Origin: Verrucomicrobiota bacterium
GTDB lineage: Bacteria; Verrucomicrobiota; Verrucomicrobiia; Chthoniobacterales; UBA10450
NCBI GenBank assembly: GCA_003219195.1
Contig: QHPX01000084.1
Location: forward strand, 13,611-53,426
Length of the DNA stretch: 39,816 nucleotides
Direction: 5' to 3'
Shown here: one piece after another, positions 20,886-29,752 of the stretch
Layout of the letters: each line of letters opens with the position of its first letter
Numbering within the stretch: the stretch's first letter is position 1
Made by a program: the position numbers and the translations under genes
The notes under the pieces: generated by a model
What the model was told of the DNA's origin: nothing
Databases searched by the model: none
The model's input: only the letters and a program-made list of their open reading frames with translations

Positions 20886-23129
20886 TTACGCGTCGGATGT
20901 TTTTCGGCCGGCCCGTTCTTCTTCCGCACTGACCGCGGGCGGAAGCTCGAGATGGCGTTTCTTCCACGATTCGACGCGCGCCTTCGCTTGTTCACCGCTG
21001 GTGAGTCGCAGCAAACGCGCGCTGCGCTCGGCAAGATCGACATCGTCACCCGAGGCGAATCCACGCGCTTCGCGCAAAAAGCCGTCCTCGTTTGTCGTGT
21101 CGAGAAATAGCTCCCAGCCCAGATGTTCCTGGCCCGGGAGGACGAACTGAATCGGTTCGAAGTGCGAATTGATCAGCAAGAGAAAGGTGTCGTCGCGAAT
21201 CGGTTCGCCCTCGAAATTTACCACGTCGGCGGTATCGCCGCTCAGCAGCATCCCGAGGCAACGCACAAACGGCGAAGACCATTCCTCGTCGCTCATTTCG
21301 TTGCCGCCCGGATTGAACCACATCACATCTTTGATTTCACTGCCACGAATCCGCCGGCCCTGGAAAAATTTTGGGCGCCGAAAGACTGGATGATCTTTGC
21401 GCAGATGAATTAATTTTTTCGTGAACTCAAGCAGTTGGTTTTGTTTTTCGTCGCGTTGCCAATTGATCCAGCTGATTTCGTTGTCCTGGCAATAGGCGTT
21501 GTTGTTGCCATTTTGGGAGCGGGCAAATTCGTCGCCGCCGAGGAGCATCGGCACGCCTTGCGACAAAAGCAGCGTCGTTAAAAAATTCCTTCGTTGCCGG
21601 CGGCGCAACATGTTGATCTTGGGATCGTCGGTTGGGCCTTCCACGCCGCAGTTCCACGATTGATTATTGTCGTCGCCATCGCGATTTCCGTCCCCGTTCG
21701 CTTCGTTATGTTTCTCATCGTAACTAACCAGATCGTTCAAGGTGAATCCATCGTGCGCCGTCACGAAGTTGACGCTCGCATAGGGACAACGGCCGTCATG
21801 TTGATAAAGATCGGGACTGCCAGTGAGCCGATATGCGATCTCGCCGAGGCGGCCTTCGTCGCCTCGCCAGAAACTGCGCACCGCATCGCGATATTTCCCG
21901 TTCCATTCCGACCAGGGCACGGGAAAATTTCCCACCTGATAACCGCCGTCACCAACGTCCCACGGTTCCGCGATTAACTTCACCTGCGAAAGCACCGGGT
22001 CCTGCCGGATGATTTTGAAAAAAGCGTGAAACTTGTTCACGCCGGTGCCATCGCGCGCGAGCGCCGTCGCGAGATCGAAACGGAAACCATCTACATGCAT
22101 CTCAAGCACCCAATAGCGCAAGCTATCCATGATGAGCTGCAACGTCCGCGGGTGAAGCGTATCGACGGTGTTGCCCGTGCCGGTGTAGTCCAGATAGAAG
22201 CGCGGATTTTCGGAGAGCAACCGGTAAGACGCCACGTTGTCGACGCCGCGGAAACAAAGAGTTGGCCCGAGATGATTTCCTTCCGCAGTGTGATTGTAGA
22301 CAACGTCGAGAATCACCTCGAGACCGGCAGCGTGGAGATTGCGCACCATCGATTTGAACTCGCTGACCTGTTCGCCCGTTTGGCCGCTGCTTGAGTATTC
22401 GGCGTGCGGCGCAAAAAAACCGATCGTGTTGTAGCCCCAATAATTCGTCAGGCCGCGGTCGCCCAATGCCTTGTCGTCGATGTGCGCGTGCACCGGCAGC
22501 AATTCCACCGCAGTGACGCCGAGCTCTTTAAAATATTTGATCGCTGCCGCGCTGCCGACTCCGGCATACGTACCGCGCAATTCCTCCGGAACATCCGGCC
22601 AAAGTTTCGTGAATCCTTTCACATGCAGTTCGTAGATGATCGAGCTGGGCAACGGTGTGGCCAGCCGCTTGTCATCGGCCCAGTCAAACGCATTATCGAT
22701 CACGACCGATTTCGGCATGCCCCACGCGTCGTCGCGAAAGTCGCAAGCAAGATCTTCCTCTTCGCTCCCGACCACGTAAGCGAACATCTCATCCGCCCAG
22801 ATGATCTCGCCCGCTATCGCCTTCGCGTATGGATCGATCAACAACTTCGAACTGTTAAAACGCAAGCCGTGCTCGGGTTCGTAGGGCCCGCTCACCCGGT
22901 AACCGTAAAGCTGCCCCGGCTTCACATCGGGAAGAAAAATGTGCCAAACCTGATCGGTTTGTTCTGTCACTGGAACGCGAATATTTTCTTGTTGCGCATC
23001 GAGACTGTCGAACAAGCAAAGATCGACACTCGTCGCCGACGCGGAAAACACCGCAAAGTTCACGCCGTTACCCAGCCAGGTCGCACCGAGCGGATACGGA
23101 TAGCCGAGCCAGGTCTTTACCGGAGTCAT
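20886..23129 (-). CDS. glgX: Glycogen debranching enzyme GlgX (isoamylase type)
   Basis: A 747-residue GH13 enzyme that hydrolyses alpha-1,6 branches of phosphorylase-limited glycogen. The N-terminal CBM48 region begins [18 protein letters not shown]. The barrel carries the conserved GH13 regions: [11 protein letters not shown]; nucleophile Asp352 in DGFRFDLA; acid/base Glu388 in LIAEPWDVG; and Asp460 in [16 protein letters not shown]. The YNHTAEGN and [11 protein letters not shown] strings are typical of GlgX/TreX. The start at 23129 gives [15 protein letters not shown], the normal family N-terminus. It stands upstream of the small host-attachment and hpf genes on the same strand, with 111 nt between. 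No other glycogen gene is in the window. Confidence 0.95.
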   Translation of the reverse strand: MTPVKTWLGYPYPLGATWLGNGVNFAVFSASATSVDLCLFDSLDAQQENIRVPVTEQTDQVWHIFLPDVKPGQLYGYRVSGPYEPEHGLRFNSSKLLIDPYAKAIAGEIIWADEMFAYVVGSEEEDLACDFRDDAWGMPKSVVIDNAFDWADDKRLATPLPSSIIYELHVKGFTKLWPDVPEELRGTYAGVGSAAAIKYFKELGVTAVELLPVHAHIDDKALGDRGLTNYWGYNTIGFFAPHAEYSSSGQTGEQVSEFKSMVRNLHAAGLEVILDVVYNHTAEGNHLGPTLCFRGVDNVASYRLLSENPRFYLDYTGTGNTVDTLHPRTLQLIMDSLRYWVLEMHVDGFRFDLATALARDGTGVNKFHAFFKIIRQDPVLSQVKLIAEPWDVGDGGYQVGNFPVPWSEWNGKYRDAVRSFWRGDEGRLGEIAYRLTGSPDLYQHDGRCPYASVNFVTAHDGFTLNDLVSYDEKHNEANGDGNRDGDDNNQSWNCGVEGPTDDPKINMLRRRQRRNFLTTLLLSQGVPMLLGGDEFARSQNGNNNAYCQDNEISWINWQRDEKQNQLLEFTKKLIHLRKDHPVFRRPKFFQGRRIRGSEIKDVMWFNPGGNEMSDEEWSSPFVRCLGMLLSGDTADVVNFEGEPIRDDTFLLLINSHFEPIQFVLPGQEHLGWELFLDTTNEDGFLREARGFASGDDVDLAERSARLLRLTSGEQAKARVESWKKRHLELPPAVSAEEERAGRKTSDA

Positions 23130-23247
23130 AAACGCGAGTTTCTATCCAACATGGAGAGTGCACGTTGGCAATGCATTAAACGAAATGGCGTGACCCAAGT
23201 TTTTATCTCTTGCCACCGGCCCGCGCCCGTGAATTCGCTTTTAAGCG

Positions 23248-23661
23248 TTACAAATCTCTCAGCGCGCGCTGGGCTTTTTCGAGATTGGACGGACGCAGAA
23301 TCATCAGTCCTTTTTCCGCTTTCGGGCTGGCCGCGAGATAAGCGTATTCGATGTTGACGTTGGCCTTCGCCAGCCGCTCGGCGATTTTTCCAAGCGTACC
23401 CGATCGGTTCGTGCCTTCGATCATGAGCACTTCCGATTCGAGCGCGAGGGTGCCGGTCTCGCCCAAGAGCATGAGTGCTTTAGTTGGATCGCTCACCACC
23501 ATGCGCACAACCGAATGATCGACTGTGTCGGAAGTGGCGAGTGCGTGAATGTTAATTTCGGACTGCGCGAGCGCTTCGCACACGCGGGCAAGGGCACCCG
23601 GACGATTTTCAAGAAAGACCGCGAGTTGCGTTGCCGTTTCCACGGAGAGCGTTGATTTCAT
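23248..23661 (-). CDS. Double ACT-domain protein
   Basis: About 137 residues consisting almost entirely of two ACT-type domains. The first is ATQLAVFLENRPGALARV with the INIHALATSDTVDHSVVRMVV strand region. The second is VLMIEGTNRSGTLGKIAERL with NVNIEYAYLAAS. ACT domains bind amino acids and regulate enzymes; stand-alone double-ACT proteins occur widely in Verrucomicrobia and Deltaproteobacteria and have no fixed role. The ATG at 23661 gives the clean start MKSTLSVETATQ; the open frame extends to 23733 but adds a sequence unlike the family. It is divergent from the amino acid permease gene, so a link to amino acid supply is plausible but unproven. Confidence 0.82.
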   Translation of the reverse strand: MKSTLSVETATQLAVFLENRPGALARVCEALAQSEINIHALATSDTVDHSVVRMVVSDPTKALMLLGETGTLALESEVLMIEGTNRSGTLGKIAERLAKANVNIEYAYLAASPKAEKGLMILRPSNLEKAQRALRDL

Positions 23662-23847
23662 GACGCTGCCAAGGTGAAGCCGGGCCGCGCTTCTGACAAC
23701 CTGACAATTTTCACGCTCAGCTACGACGAACACGCTTCCACCAACTTAAAGCGCCGCGCCTCCGGACCCCGTTAGCTAATCATACCGGTGAATGAAACTC
23801 CGAAAAAATTCGCGAGTCCCGATTATTTCGGGATTGTCGATCTAACA

Positions 23848-25188
23848 ATGCAAACCGCCACGCTCCGAGCTCCGCCGCAAGCGCCAGCCCCGCGTCGGAC
23901 GATCGGTTTTGTCACCGCTTGCGCGATCGTGGTGGCAAACATCATCGGCACGGGCGTCTTCACCAGCCTGGGTTTTCAGCTGCCCGATATTCATTCCGGT
24001 TTCGTGCTGCTCATGCTCTGGATCGTCGGCGGAATCGTGGCACTCTGCGGCGCCTTGTGCTATGGTGAATTAAGTGCCGCTTTGCCGCGCTCCGGCGGCG
24101 AATATCACTTTCTGTCGAAAATTTATCACCCGGCCATTGGTTTCATGGCCGGGGTCGTTTCCGCGACGATCGGCTTCGCTGCGCCAATCGCGCTCGCCGC
24201 GATGGCATTTGGTAAATATTTCCAGGGAGTCTTCGATTTTGGTTCGCCGGTCTTTCTATCGTTTGCCGTCGTCTGGTTGATCGAGATTTTTCATCTTGGC
24301 AATTTGCGCGTTGTCAGCGCGTTCCAAAATCTTTGGACTGTGTTGAAATTGCTTCTGGTCACCGCGCTCATCGGCGCCGGATTTTTTGTTCAACCGAAGG
24401 AAGCGATCAGCTTTCTGCCCGCGCCCGATGATATGATGTCGATCTTTGGCGCGCCGTTCGCGGTGGCGCTGGTTTACGTGATGTATTCCTACTCTGGCTG
24501 GAACGCGGCCGCTTACATCGTCGGCGAGATCAAGAAGCCAGAAAGAAACGTCCCGCGCTCGCTTCTTGCCGGCACGGTTATCGTGCTCGCAATTTACGTT
24601 CTCTTGAATGCGATTTTTCTCGTGACGACACCGAGACGAGAATTGAGCGGCCAACTCGAAGTCGGCTTGATTGCCGGCAAACATATTTTTGGCACGAACG
24701 GCGGCCGAATCGTCGGCGCGGTCATTTGCATCGGACTTGTTTCGGCGATTAGCTCCATGACGTGGATCGGCCCGCGCGTAACCATGGTGATGGGCGAAGA
24801 CCATTGGCTGCTTCGACTGCTTGGCCGCAAGAACCGCCAGGGGGTGCCAACGAACGCGATCGTTTTACAATTGCTGATCGTAAATTTGCTTTTACTGACG
24901 GGAAGTTTTGAGCGCGTTGTTGTTTACATTCAATTCGGGCTGCTGCTCTGTTCGTTACTTACCGTTCTTGGAGTCATTGTGCTGCGCTCCAGCCAGCCGG
25001 CGTTGCCGCGACCATATCGGGTCTGGCTTTATCCGCTGCCCCCGCTCATCTTCGCGGCGATTACGATTTGGATGATGATTTATCTTTTGCGTTCGCACAC
25101 TACGGAATCATTGGCCGGGCTGGGAACGATGCTGGCCAGCTTGTTGCTTTACTTCTGCACAGCAAAACGTCAGCGCCACTCCGCATGA
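23848..25188 (+). CDS. APC-family amino acid permease
   Basis: About 446 residues with roughly twelve hydrophobic spans. The first span carries the APC signature (TACAIVVANIIGTGVFTSLG), with the GTG loop that binds the substrate amino group. The next regions read WIVGGIVALCGALCYGELSAALP and SGGEYHFLSKIYHP, also family hallmarks. Later come YVMYSYSGWNAAAYIVGEIKKPERNVPRSL and the tail spans. It is a secondary transporter for amino acids or polyamines; the substrate cannot be called. The open frame begins at a GTG at 23788, but the ATG at 23848 gives a more usual N-terminus. The stop codon overlaps the start of the next gene (ATGA), so the two are translationally coupled. Confidence 0.87.
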   Translation: MQTATLRAPPQAPAPRRTIGFVTACAIVVANIIGTGVFTSLGFQLPDIHSGFVLLMLWIVGGIVALCGALCYGELSAALPRSGGEYHFLSKIYHPAIGFMAGVVSATIGFAAPIALAAMAFGKYFQGVFDFGSPVFLSFAVVWLIEIFHLGNLRVVSAFQNLWTVLKLLLVTALIGAGFFVQPKEAISFLPAPDDMMSIFGAPFAVALVYVMYSYSGWNAAAYIVGEIKKPERNVPRSLLAGTVIVLAIYVLLNAIFLVTTPRRELSGQLEVGLIAGKHIFGTNGGRIVGAVICIGLVSAISSMTWIGPRVTMVMGEDHWLLRLLGRKNRQGVPTNAIVLQLLIVNLLLLTGSFERVVVYIQFGLLLCSLLTVLGVIVLRSSQPALPRPYRVWLYPLPPLIFAAITIWMMIYLLRSHTTESLAGLGTMLASLLLYFCTAKRQRHSA

Positions 25189-26324
25189 GCCAATTTCAAT
25201 CCGGAAAGTTTTTTGCGAAGATCACATTGCCGATCTTTGTATTCTCGATCTTGCACCCGGTAGGCAGCGCTCCGGCACAACAAAATCCGCCGGCCAACAA
25301 TTCCGCCCTTCCGTCGCCGGACGACACTGCACGGTTTCTCGCTGGAATGCCGCTCCCAAAAAACTCACCGCTCGCAGTGCTCGCGACCGATCCCGCGTGG
25401 CAGGATCACTCCGCATTTTTCGAGAACGCGTTCGTCAAACTCAACCAGCGACAGCTCCAAAAACTGCACGCCTGGGAGCGAAACTACCTCCCGGAAGCGA
25501 CCCAGCCGATGCCGGTCGCGTTCTACATGTTTAGCGGACCCGATTTTCTTTACGTCGATCAATTTTTTCCGAAAGCCTCTGTTTATGTGCTCTGCGGCAA
25601 GGAATCGATGGGGCCGCCGCCCGACCCGCTGCGCATCACGAACCTGGCGGGCGCGTTGCATAATCTTGAAGACGCAATGAGCTCCTCCCTGCGTTTCAGC
25701 TTCTTCATCACCAAAGATATGAAAGTCGATTTACAATCGCAGGAACTCAACGGCACGCTCCCGATCCTTTACGTTTTCCTGGCGCGCGCCGACAAATCGA
25801 TTACCGACGTTACGTTCATCTCATTGAACGAAAATGGCACGTTCCACGAAAGCAGGGCCGGCCAAGGCGGCACGCCGGGTGTGCGCATCGATTACATCGA
25901 CAATCACTCGGGCGACAAACAGACGCTGTTTTATTTCACGACCGATATTTCCGACGGTGGAATCGCATCAAACCCGGGATTCTTGAGATTCTGCGACCAC
26001 TTCGGCGTCGGATGCAGTTTTCTCAAGTCGTCTTCTTATCTCCTGTTCGAAGAAGGTTTCGCGCGGATCCGCAATTTCATTCTCGATCACAGCGATACGA
26101 TCGTGCAGGATGATGCCGGGATCCCGCTGGCCTACCTTGATCGGGACAAATGGAACATTCGGCTTTTCGGCAATTACATCGGGCCGATCGAGATTTTCAA
26201 ACAACATTACCAGCCGAAGCTGCGGGAGCTTTATGAGCAGAGCAATCCGCCACCGCTCGAGTTCAATTTTGGTTACCGCTGGAATTACAAAGAAAGCAAT
26301 TTGATCGTCGCCCAGCGACATTGA
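25185..26324 (+). CDS. Secreted protein of unknown function
   Basis: About 379 residues. The N-terminus is a signal peptide (FFAKITLPIFVFSILHPVGSAPA, likely cleaved near QQNPP). The mature part has a recognisable but unnamed core: FYMFSGPDFLYVDQFFPKAS followed by VYVLCGKESMGPPPD, then DMKVDLQSQELNGTLPILYVFLA, a strand-rich middle, and a conserved-looking SSSYLLFEEGFARIR. I recall similar hypothetical proteins in other Gram-negative bacteria, but no function. No catalytic motif stands out. The start ATG shares bases with the permease stop, which predicts coupled translation and a shared pathway. Two hairpins follow the stop, before the convergent amidase gene. Confidence 0.72.
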   Translation: MSQFQSGKFFAKITLPIFVFSILHPVGSAPAQQNPPANNSALPSPDDTARFLAGMPLPKNSPLAVLATDPAWQDHSAFFENAFVKLNQRQLQKLHAWERNYLPEATQPMPVAFYMFSGPDFLYVDQFFPKASVYVLCGKESMGPPPDPLRITNLAGALHNLEDAMSSSLRFSFFITKDMKVDLQSQELNGTLPILYVFLARADKSITDVTFISLNENGTFHESRAGQGGTPGVRIDYIDNHSGDKQTLFYFTTDISDGGIASNPGFLRFCDHFGVGCSFLKSSSYLLFEEGFARIRNFILDHSDTIVQDDAGIPLAYLDRDKWNIRLFGNYIGPIEIFKQHYQPKLRELYEQSNPPPLEFNFGYRWNYKESNLIVAQRH

Positions 26325-26326
26325 AT

Positions 26327-26374
26327 GTCGCGCCGATCTTTGGCGCGACCTTGTCATGTCGAGCGGAATGACAA
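26327..26374. terminator. Tandem hairpins between convergent genes
   Basis: A perfect 8-bp stem with a 7-nt loop (GTCGCGCC ... GGCGCGAC, 26327-26349) is followed at once by a second stem-loop (TTGTCAT ... ATGACAA, 26351-26374). They lie between the stops of the secreted-protein gene (+) and the amidase gene (-). Neither hairpin is followed by a strong U-tract, so intrinsic termination is probable rather than certain; the pair may serve both strands. Confidence 0.5.
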
Positions 26375-26383
26375 AAGCTGGAG

Positions 26384-27637
26384 CTAAAATCGCCGGAACC
26401 AGGAGTAAGGAAACGCGTCGCCTGGGCAATCAGTTGGCCAGCGTGGCGGATTCATTTCGCGATGCGGTTTCACGATGGCGTAGTGATTGTCGATCTTGCC
26501 GCAGCGCTGCCGCAAGTAGCGGATGAGTTCCTCGCAGCACTCGAGTTGCGCGCGCGTCGGTTGGTCGCGATTGAAATCGCCGACCAGACAAATGCCGAGC
26601 GCGATGTTATTCAAGTAATCACTATGCACATGCCCGCCGTTGATCTGCCGGCGCCAGCGATCGCCCACTTCAACCTCGCCGTTGCCCGTCGATGTCCCGT
26701 TACCGATGACGAAGTGATACGCGAGTCCGTTGCGCATTCGGCGAACATTTCGGTGGTAGTAATCGAAGACGCGTGCATTGCCCTGCCGGGTGCCACTATT
26801 GTGCACGACAATAAACTGCCAGCGGCGCCGCTGCACCGGCGCACGGCGGATTTCTTCGATTACTGACCGTGTAAGATAGTGATAACTTTCGCCTGAAGTC
26901 GGCCGCGAGAACGGCCAGAAAAGGAACCTTCGCCGCGGTGGCGGTGACGGAGGCGGCTCAAGAGCCTCCTCGCCCTCGAAACCGGATTTCTCGATCGTGA
27001 CTTGCGGCGCTTCTTGCGAGGGAACTGGAATGGCGCGGGCGATGCCTGGCTGTGCAGTGACGCTCGGTGTGGGCGCAGCCGACAGGCGCGGCGCCGGAAC
27101 TCCCTTCCCAATTTCGGCCGATTGTTTCGGCGATTTCTTGGGCGAGGCGGAAGGCGTCGGTGAACGCTTCGGGCGCTTTTTCTTCGCCGGGGGAGATTCG
27201 TTTGGCCTGTGCGACTTCCGGGCTTTCACGACGGGACGCTTTCTCGGCGAAGGTGTGGGCGATTCCTCGTCGTCAGCATGTTTCGCTTTGGTTGGCGTCG
27301 GCGTTTCGCTCGGCGAAGGCTTCGCCGTGGTTTTCTTTTTGTGTTTCGCCGTTTTTGGTTCCGCGGTCGGGCTCGGTGATTCGTTGGGAGATGTCGATGT
27401 AGTGGCGCGTGCTTTTAAAAATTGCGCGCGCTTCTCTTTCTCCTCATCGGTTAGTTGTGCATGGACGAGCGTGCCAAGGATCCCGCTGAGCGTGAGCAAA
27501 ACCGCAAGCCAAAGGCGAAAGCACAACACTGCAGCGAAGCGTAACAGAGCGGGCGGCGCGATCAACTCGCGAAAGCTTTCGGAGTCAACTCGTCCCGCCG
27601 TTGCGGGACTTTCGGAGTCAAGCGGCCTGCGCCGCAA
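26384..27637 (-). CDS. Amidase_2 (peptidoglycan amidase) with low-complexity linker
   Basis: A 417-residue protein in three parts. A hydrophobic N-terminal segment (FRLWLAVLLTLSGILGTLVHA) is a signal or anchor. Residues about 75-220 are a low-complexity Pro/Ser/Thr/Lys/Arg linker. The C-terminal 150 residues are an N-acetylmuramoyl-L-alanine amidase/PGRP fold, with WQFIVVHNSGTRQG, YHFVIGNGTSTGNG, NNIALGICLVGDFN and KPHREMNPPRWPTDCPG. The three expected zinc ligands are present: His in VVHNS, His in KPHRE and Cys in DCPG. It likely cuts the MurNAc to L-Ala bond in the periplasm, feeding the recycling enzymes found elsewhere in this window. The 13-mer copy at 26485 is read here as Lys-Ile-Asp-Asn. 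Its start overlaps the end of the YihY/BrkB gene by about 20 nt, predicting co-expression. Confidence 0.8.
   Translation of the reverse strand: MRRRPLDSESPATAGRVDSESFRELIAPPALLRFAAVLCFRLWLAVLLTLSGILGTLVHAQLTDEEKEKRAQFLKARATTSTSPNESPSPTAEPKTAKHKKKTTAKPSPSETPTPTKAKHADDEESPTPSPRKRPVVKARKSHRPNESPPAKKKRPKRSPTPSASPKKSPKQSAEIGKGVPAPRLSAAPTPSVTAQPGIARAIPVPSQEAPQVTIEKSGFEGEEALEPPPSPPPRRRFLFWPFSRPTSGESYHYLTRSVIEEIRRAPVQRRRWQFIVVHNSGTRQGNARVFDYYHRNVRRMRNGLAYHFVIGNGTSTGNGEVEVGDRWRRQINGGHVHSDYLNNIALGICLVGDFNRDQPTRAQLECCEELIRYLRQRCGKIDNHYAIVKPHREMNPPRWPTDCPGDAFPYSWFRRF
26485..26497 (+). repeat. Dispersed 13-mer GATTGTCGATCTT, exact copy
   Basis: Exact copy in the amidase domain coding region, antisense strand; read by the gene as Lys-Ile-Asp-Asn, in the form AGTGATTGTCGATCTT. 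Confidence 0.7.
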
Positions 27638-28505
27638 TGGCAGGCGTTGATGTCGCCGCTTCGCCTTCGCGTTCGCGGCGAAGGATCACGTTCAATTTTC
27701 CGCCAAGAAGCAGGAGCAAACAAGCGAGATACATCCAGGTGAGCAACACTATGATGGATGCAAGCGCGAGATAAGTCGGGTTATAGCGATCGTACTTTGC
27801 GACGTAGAACTGAAAGAGCTTTGTCACCGTAATCCAGCCGACCGAGAAAAATATCGCACCAGGCAGTGCTTGCCGAATCGTGAGATAATTTTCCGGCGTC
27901 AGAAGATAAAGCGCGAGCGCGAGCCCGATCAGCGCCACCGCGGTAAGCGGCAGATTCAAAAGCGTCACCCACTCTTGCAGCGGCACTGTCAGTTGAAAAT
28001 TGACTTCCGCGATGCCGGCCAGCGTTTCGCCAAAAACCACGGCATTGAAACAAATGAGAATGGTGATGCCAAACCAGAAAAGCATGAAAAAAGAGATGAC
28101 GTATTTCGACCACCAGTGGCGATCTTCGCGCACACCGTGGGTCTGGCTTAGTGCCCGCGAAATTGTGGCAATGAACACCGTGCCGAAATAAATCCCGACG
28201 ATGATCCCGACATTGGCGAGCATGCCGCTGGAGCCGGTCACCACCACGCTGGCAACCGCGGCATCGAGGATGTCCTGCACTTTTGGGTCGGGCGGCATGA
28301 AACTTTTCAGGACGATAAACATACGATGCAGTTTTGCCGGATCGGTGCCGAACAGGCCGAGCAGATGCCACAGGAAAAGCAAACCGGGCGCGAGAGCGAT
28401 GAGCAATAGATAAGCCATCTGCGCGGCCAGACCGGTTGTGTTATCCATCGCCGTTTCCCAAACCAGGCGGCCTAAAACTCGCCAGACAAATCTGAGATAT
28501 CTCAT
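27618..28505 (-). CDS. YihY/BrkB-family inner membrane protein
   Basis: About 295 residues with six hydrophobic spans. The opening RFVWRVLGRLVWETAMDNTTGLAAQMAYLLLIALAPGLLFL is the family's N-terminal pattern. Later come a glycine- and valine-rich span (VVTGSSGMLANVGIIVGIYFGTVFIATISRAL), WWSKYVISFFMLFWFGITIL, and LPGAIFFSVGWITVTKLFQFYVAKYDRYNPTYLALASIIVLLTWMYL, which carries the typical Tyr-Asn motif. Named BrkB from Bordetella serum resistance, but the molecular function of the family is not established; the former RNase BN label is wrong. The ATG at 28505 is preferred over the frame start at 28544. It is divergent from the glycosyltransferase gene and overlaps the amidase gene. Confidence 0.88.
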   Translation of the reverse strand: MRYLRFVWRVLGRLVWETAMDNTTGLAAQMAYLLLIALAPGLLFLWHLLGLFGTDPAKLHRMFIVLKSFMPPDPKVQDILDAAVASVVVTGSSGMLANVGIIVGIYFGTVFIATISRALSQTHGVREDRHWWSKYVISFFMLFWFGITILICFNAVVFGETLAGIAEVNFQLTVPLQEWVTLLNLPLTAVALIGLALALYLLTPENYLTIRQALPGAIFFSVGWITVTKLFQFYVAKYDRYNPTYLALASIIVLLTWMYLACLLLLLGGKLNVILRREREGEAATSTPAIAAQAA

Positions 28506-28589
28506 TGCCGCCCAGAGTTTACTTTGCCGGATGCAAATATCCATTAAACTTGCGTCCGTTTTGCGTCAGTTGCCTTTGCCTAACGAGTC

Positions 28590-29699
28590 GTGAAAAAAAT
28601 CCTGATCCTCAGCGCCGGTTTTGGAGAGGGTCATAATAGCGCCGCCCGCGGCGTGCGCGACGGGCTTGAGCGTGTTGCGTCCGGCGAGCTTGAGGTGGAT
28701 TTGCGCGATCTCTTTCCTGAAACGTACGGCGCCGTCAATGAAATCGTCCGCAAAACTTACCTGGCGGTGATTAATCAGTGGCCGGGCTCCTGGGGCCACG
28801 TTTATCGCTGGCTTGATGGGATAAAGAATTTCGACCAACGTTTTGAGCGGTTCTCGCGCCTCAAAGAGCATCTGGCCCGCTTGATCGAGCGCTTTCAACC
28901 GGACGTCGTCGTTTCAACCTTTCCACCTTATCCTTATTTGTTGCGGCAAATTGTAGGATCAGGTCGCGGTTGCAAGAGCGTGGTCGTCGTCACCGATTCG
29001 ATCACGGTGAACGCCATCTGGTATCGCTGCCAGGCAGATTATTTTCTCGTTCCAAACGAACAAAGCGCGGCGGTCGTCCGCGGCGGCGGCATTGCGCCGG
29101 ACAAAGTTAAAACATTTGGATTTCCGGTGAGCCCGAAATTTGCCGATCTCGCACAAGATCGACAAGCGCCATCGGATAAATCGGAGCGCCGCGTTCTCTA
29201 TGTAATCAACGCCGGCACCCGGCGGGCGCCGGGACTAGTGAAAAAACTTCTCGATCTCGACCTCCATCTCACCGTGACTGTCGGGAATGATAATCACCTT
29301 CGACGCGCGATCGAAACCGTCACCCACGATCACAAGGCCTGTCCGGAGTGCGGTCGCAAGATCGACATCTTGGGTTGGACCGATCAGCTTCCGCGCCTGC
29401 TTTGTCAGAGCCATTTGCTTATCGGCAAGGCTGGTGGCGCCACCGTTCAGGAGACGATCGCCGCCGGTTGCCCCATGATTATTAATCACATTGTGTCCGG
29501 CCAGGAAGAGGGAAACGCACAATTAATTGTCGAAACGAATTCGGGCGCAATCGCCCGCTCGCCCGCGGAAGTGATCAGGCAAGTTGAGCGCGCATTTGCG
29601 GAGAACGCCAGGCAGTGGCACGAATGGCGGGCCAATATCAGCCGCTTGAGCCGGCCGCGCGCTTCGCTCGAGATCGCCGACTTCTTGCTGTCTATTTAG
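28590..29699 (+). CDS. MGDG-synthase-like glycosyltransferase (GT28)
   Basis: A 369-residue GT-B glycosyltransferase starting at GTG 28590. The N-terminal half matches the monogalactosyldiacylglycerol synthase domain: KKILILSAGFGEGHNSAARGV, FQPDVVVSTFPPYPYLL and VVTDSITVNAIWYRCQADYFLVPNE. The C-terminal half has the nucleotide-sugar binding region: DQLPRLLCQSHLLIGKAGGATVQETIAAGCPMIINHIVSGQEEGN. Relatives transfer galactose or glucose from UDP-sugars to diacylglycerol (MGD, UgtP). The probable product is a glycolipid at the inner face of the cytoplasmic membrane, but acceptor and sugar are not readable. It is convergent with nagA, with about 53 nt between. A near-copy of the 13-mer lies at 29155-29167, read as Asp-Arg-Gln-Ala. 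Confidence 0.85.
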   Translation: MKKILILSAGFGEGHNSAARGVRDGLERVASGELEVDLRDLFPETYGAVNEIVRKTYLAVINQWPGSWGHVYRWLDGIKNFDQRFERFSRLKEHLARLIERFQPDVVVSTFPPYPYLLRQIVGSGRGCKSVVVVTDSITVNAIWYRCQADYFLVPNEQSAAVVRGGGIAPDKVKTFGFPVSPKFADLAQDRQAPSDKSERRVLYVINAGTRRAPGLVKKLLDLDLHLTVTVGNDNHLRRAIETVTHDHKACPECGRKIDILGWTDQLPRLLCQSHLLIGKAGGATVQETIAAGCPMIINHIVSGQEEGNAQLIVETNSGAIARSPAEVIRQVERAFAENARQWHEWRANISRLSRPRASLEIADFLLSI

Positions 29700-29752
29700 A
29701 TGACCGGCTCGATGAAATTGAACTCTTCGATCGGACCCATCCCATACGTGAA

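Noticed and set aside
23236-23247. CGCTTTTAAGCG as a terminator after the ACT gene
   Set aside because: Stem of only 5 bp, AT-rich, without a clear U-tract.
22404-23357. 317-codon plus-strand frame antisense to glgX
   Set aside because: Shadow of glgX with no domain features.
27576-27621. Short direct repeat (CTTTCGGAGTCAA twice) at the amidase/YihY junction
   Set aside because: Only two 13-nt copies, 32 bp apart, inside coding sequence; no sign of a mobile element.
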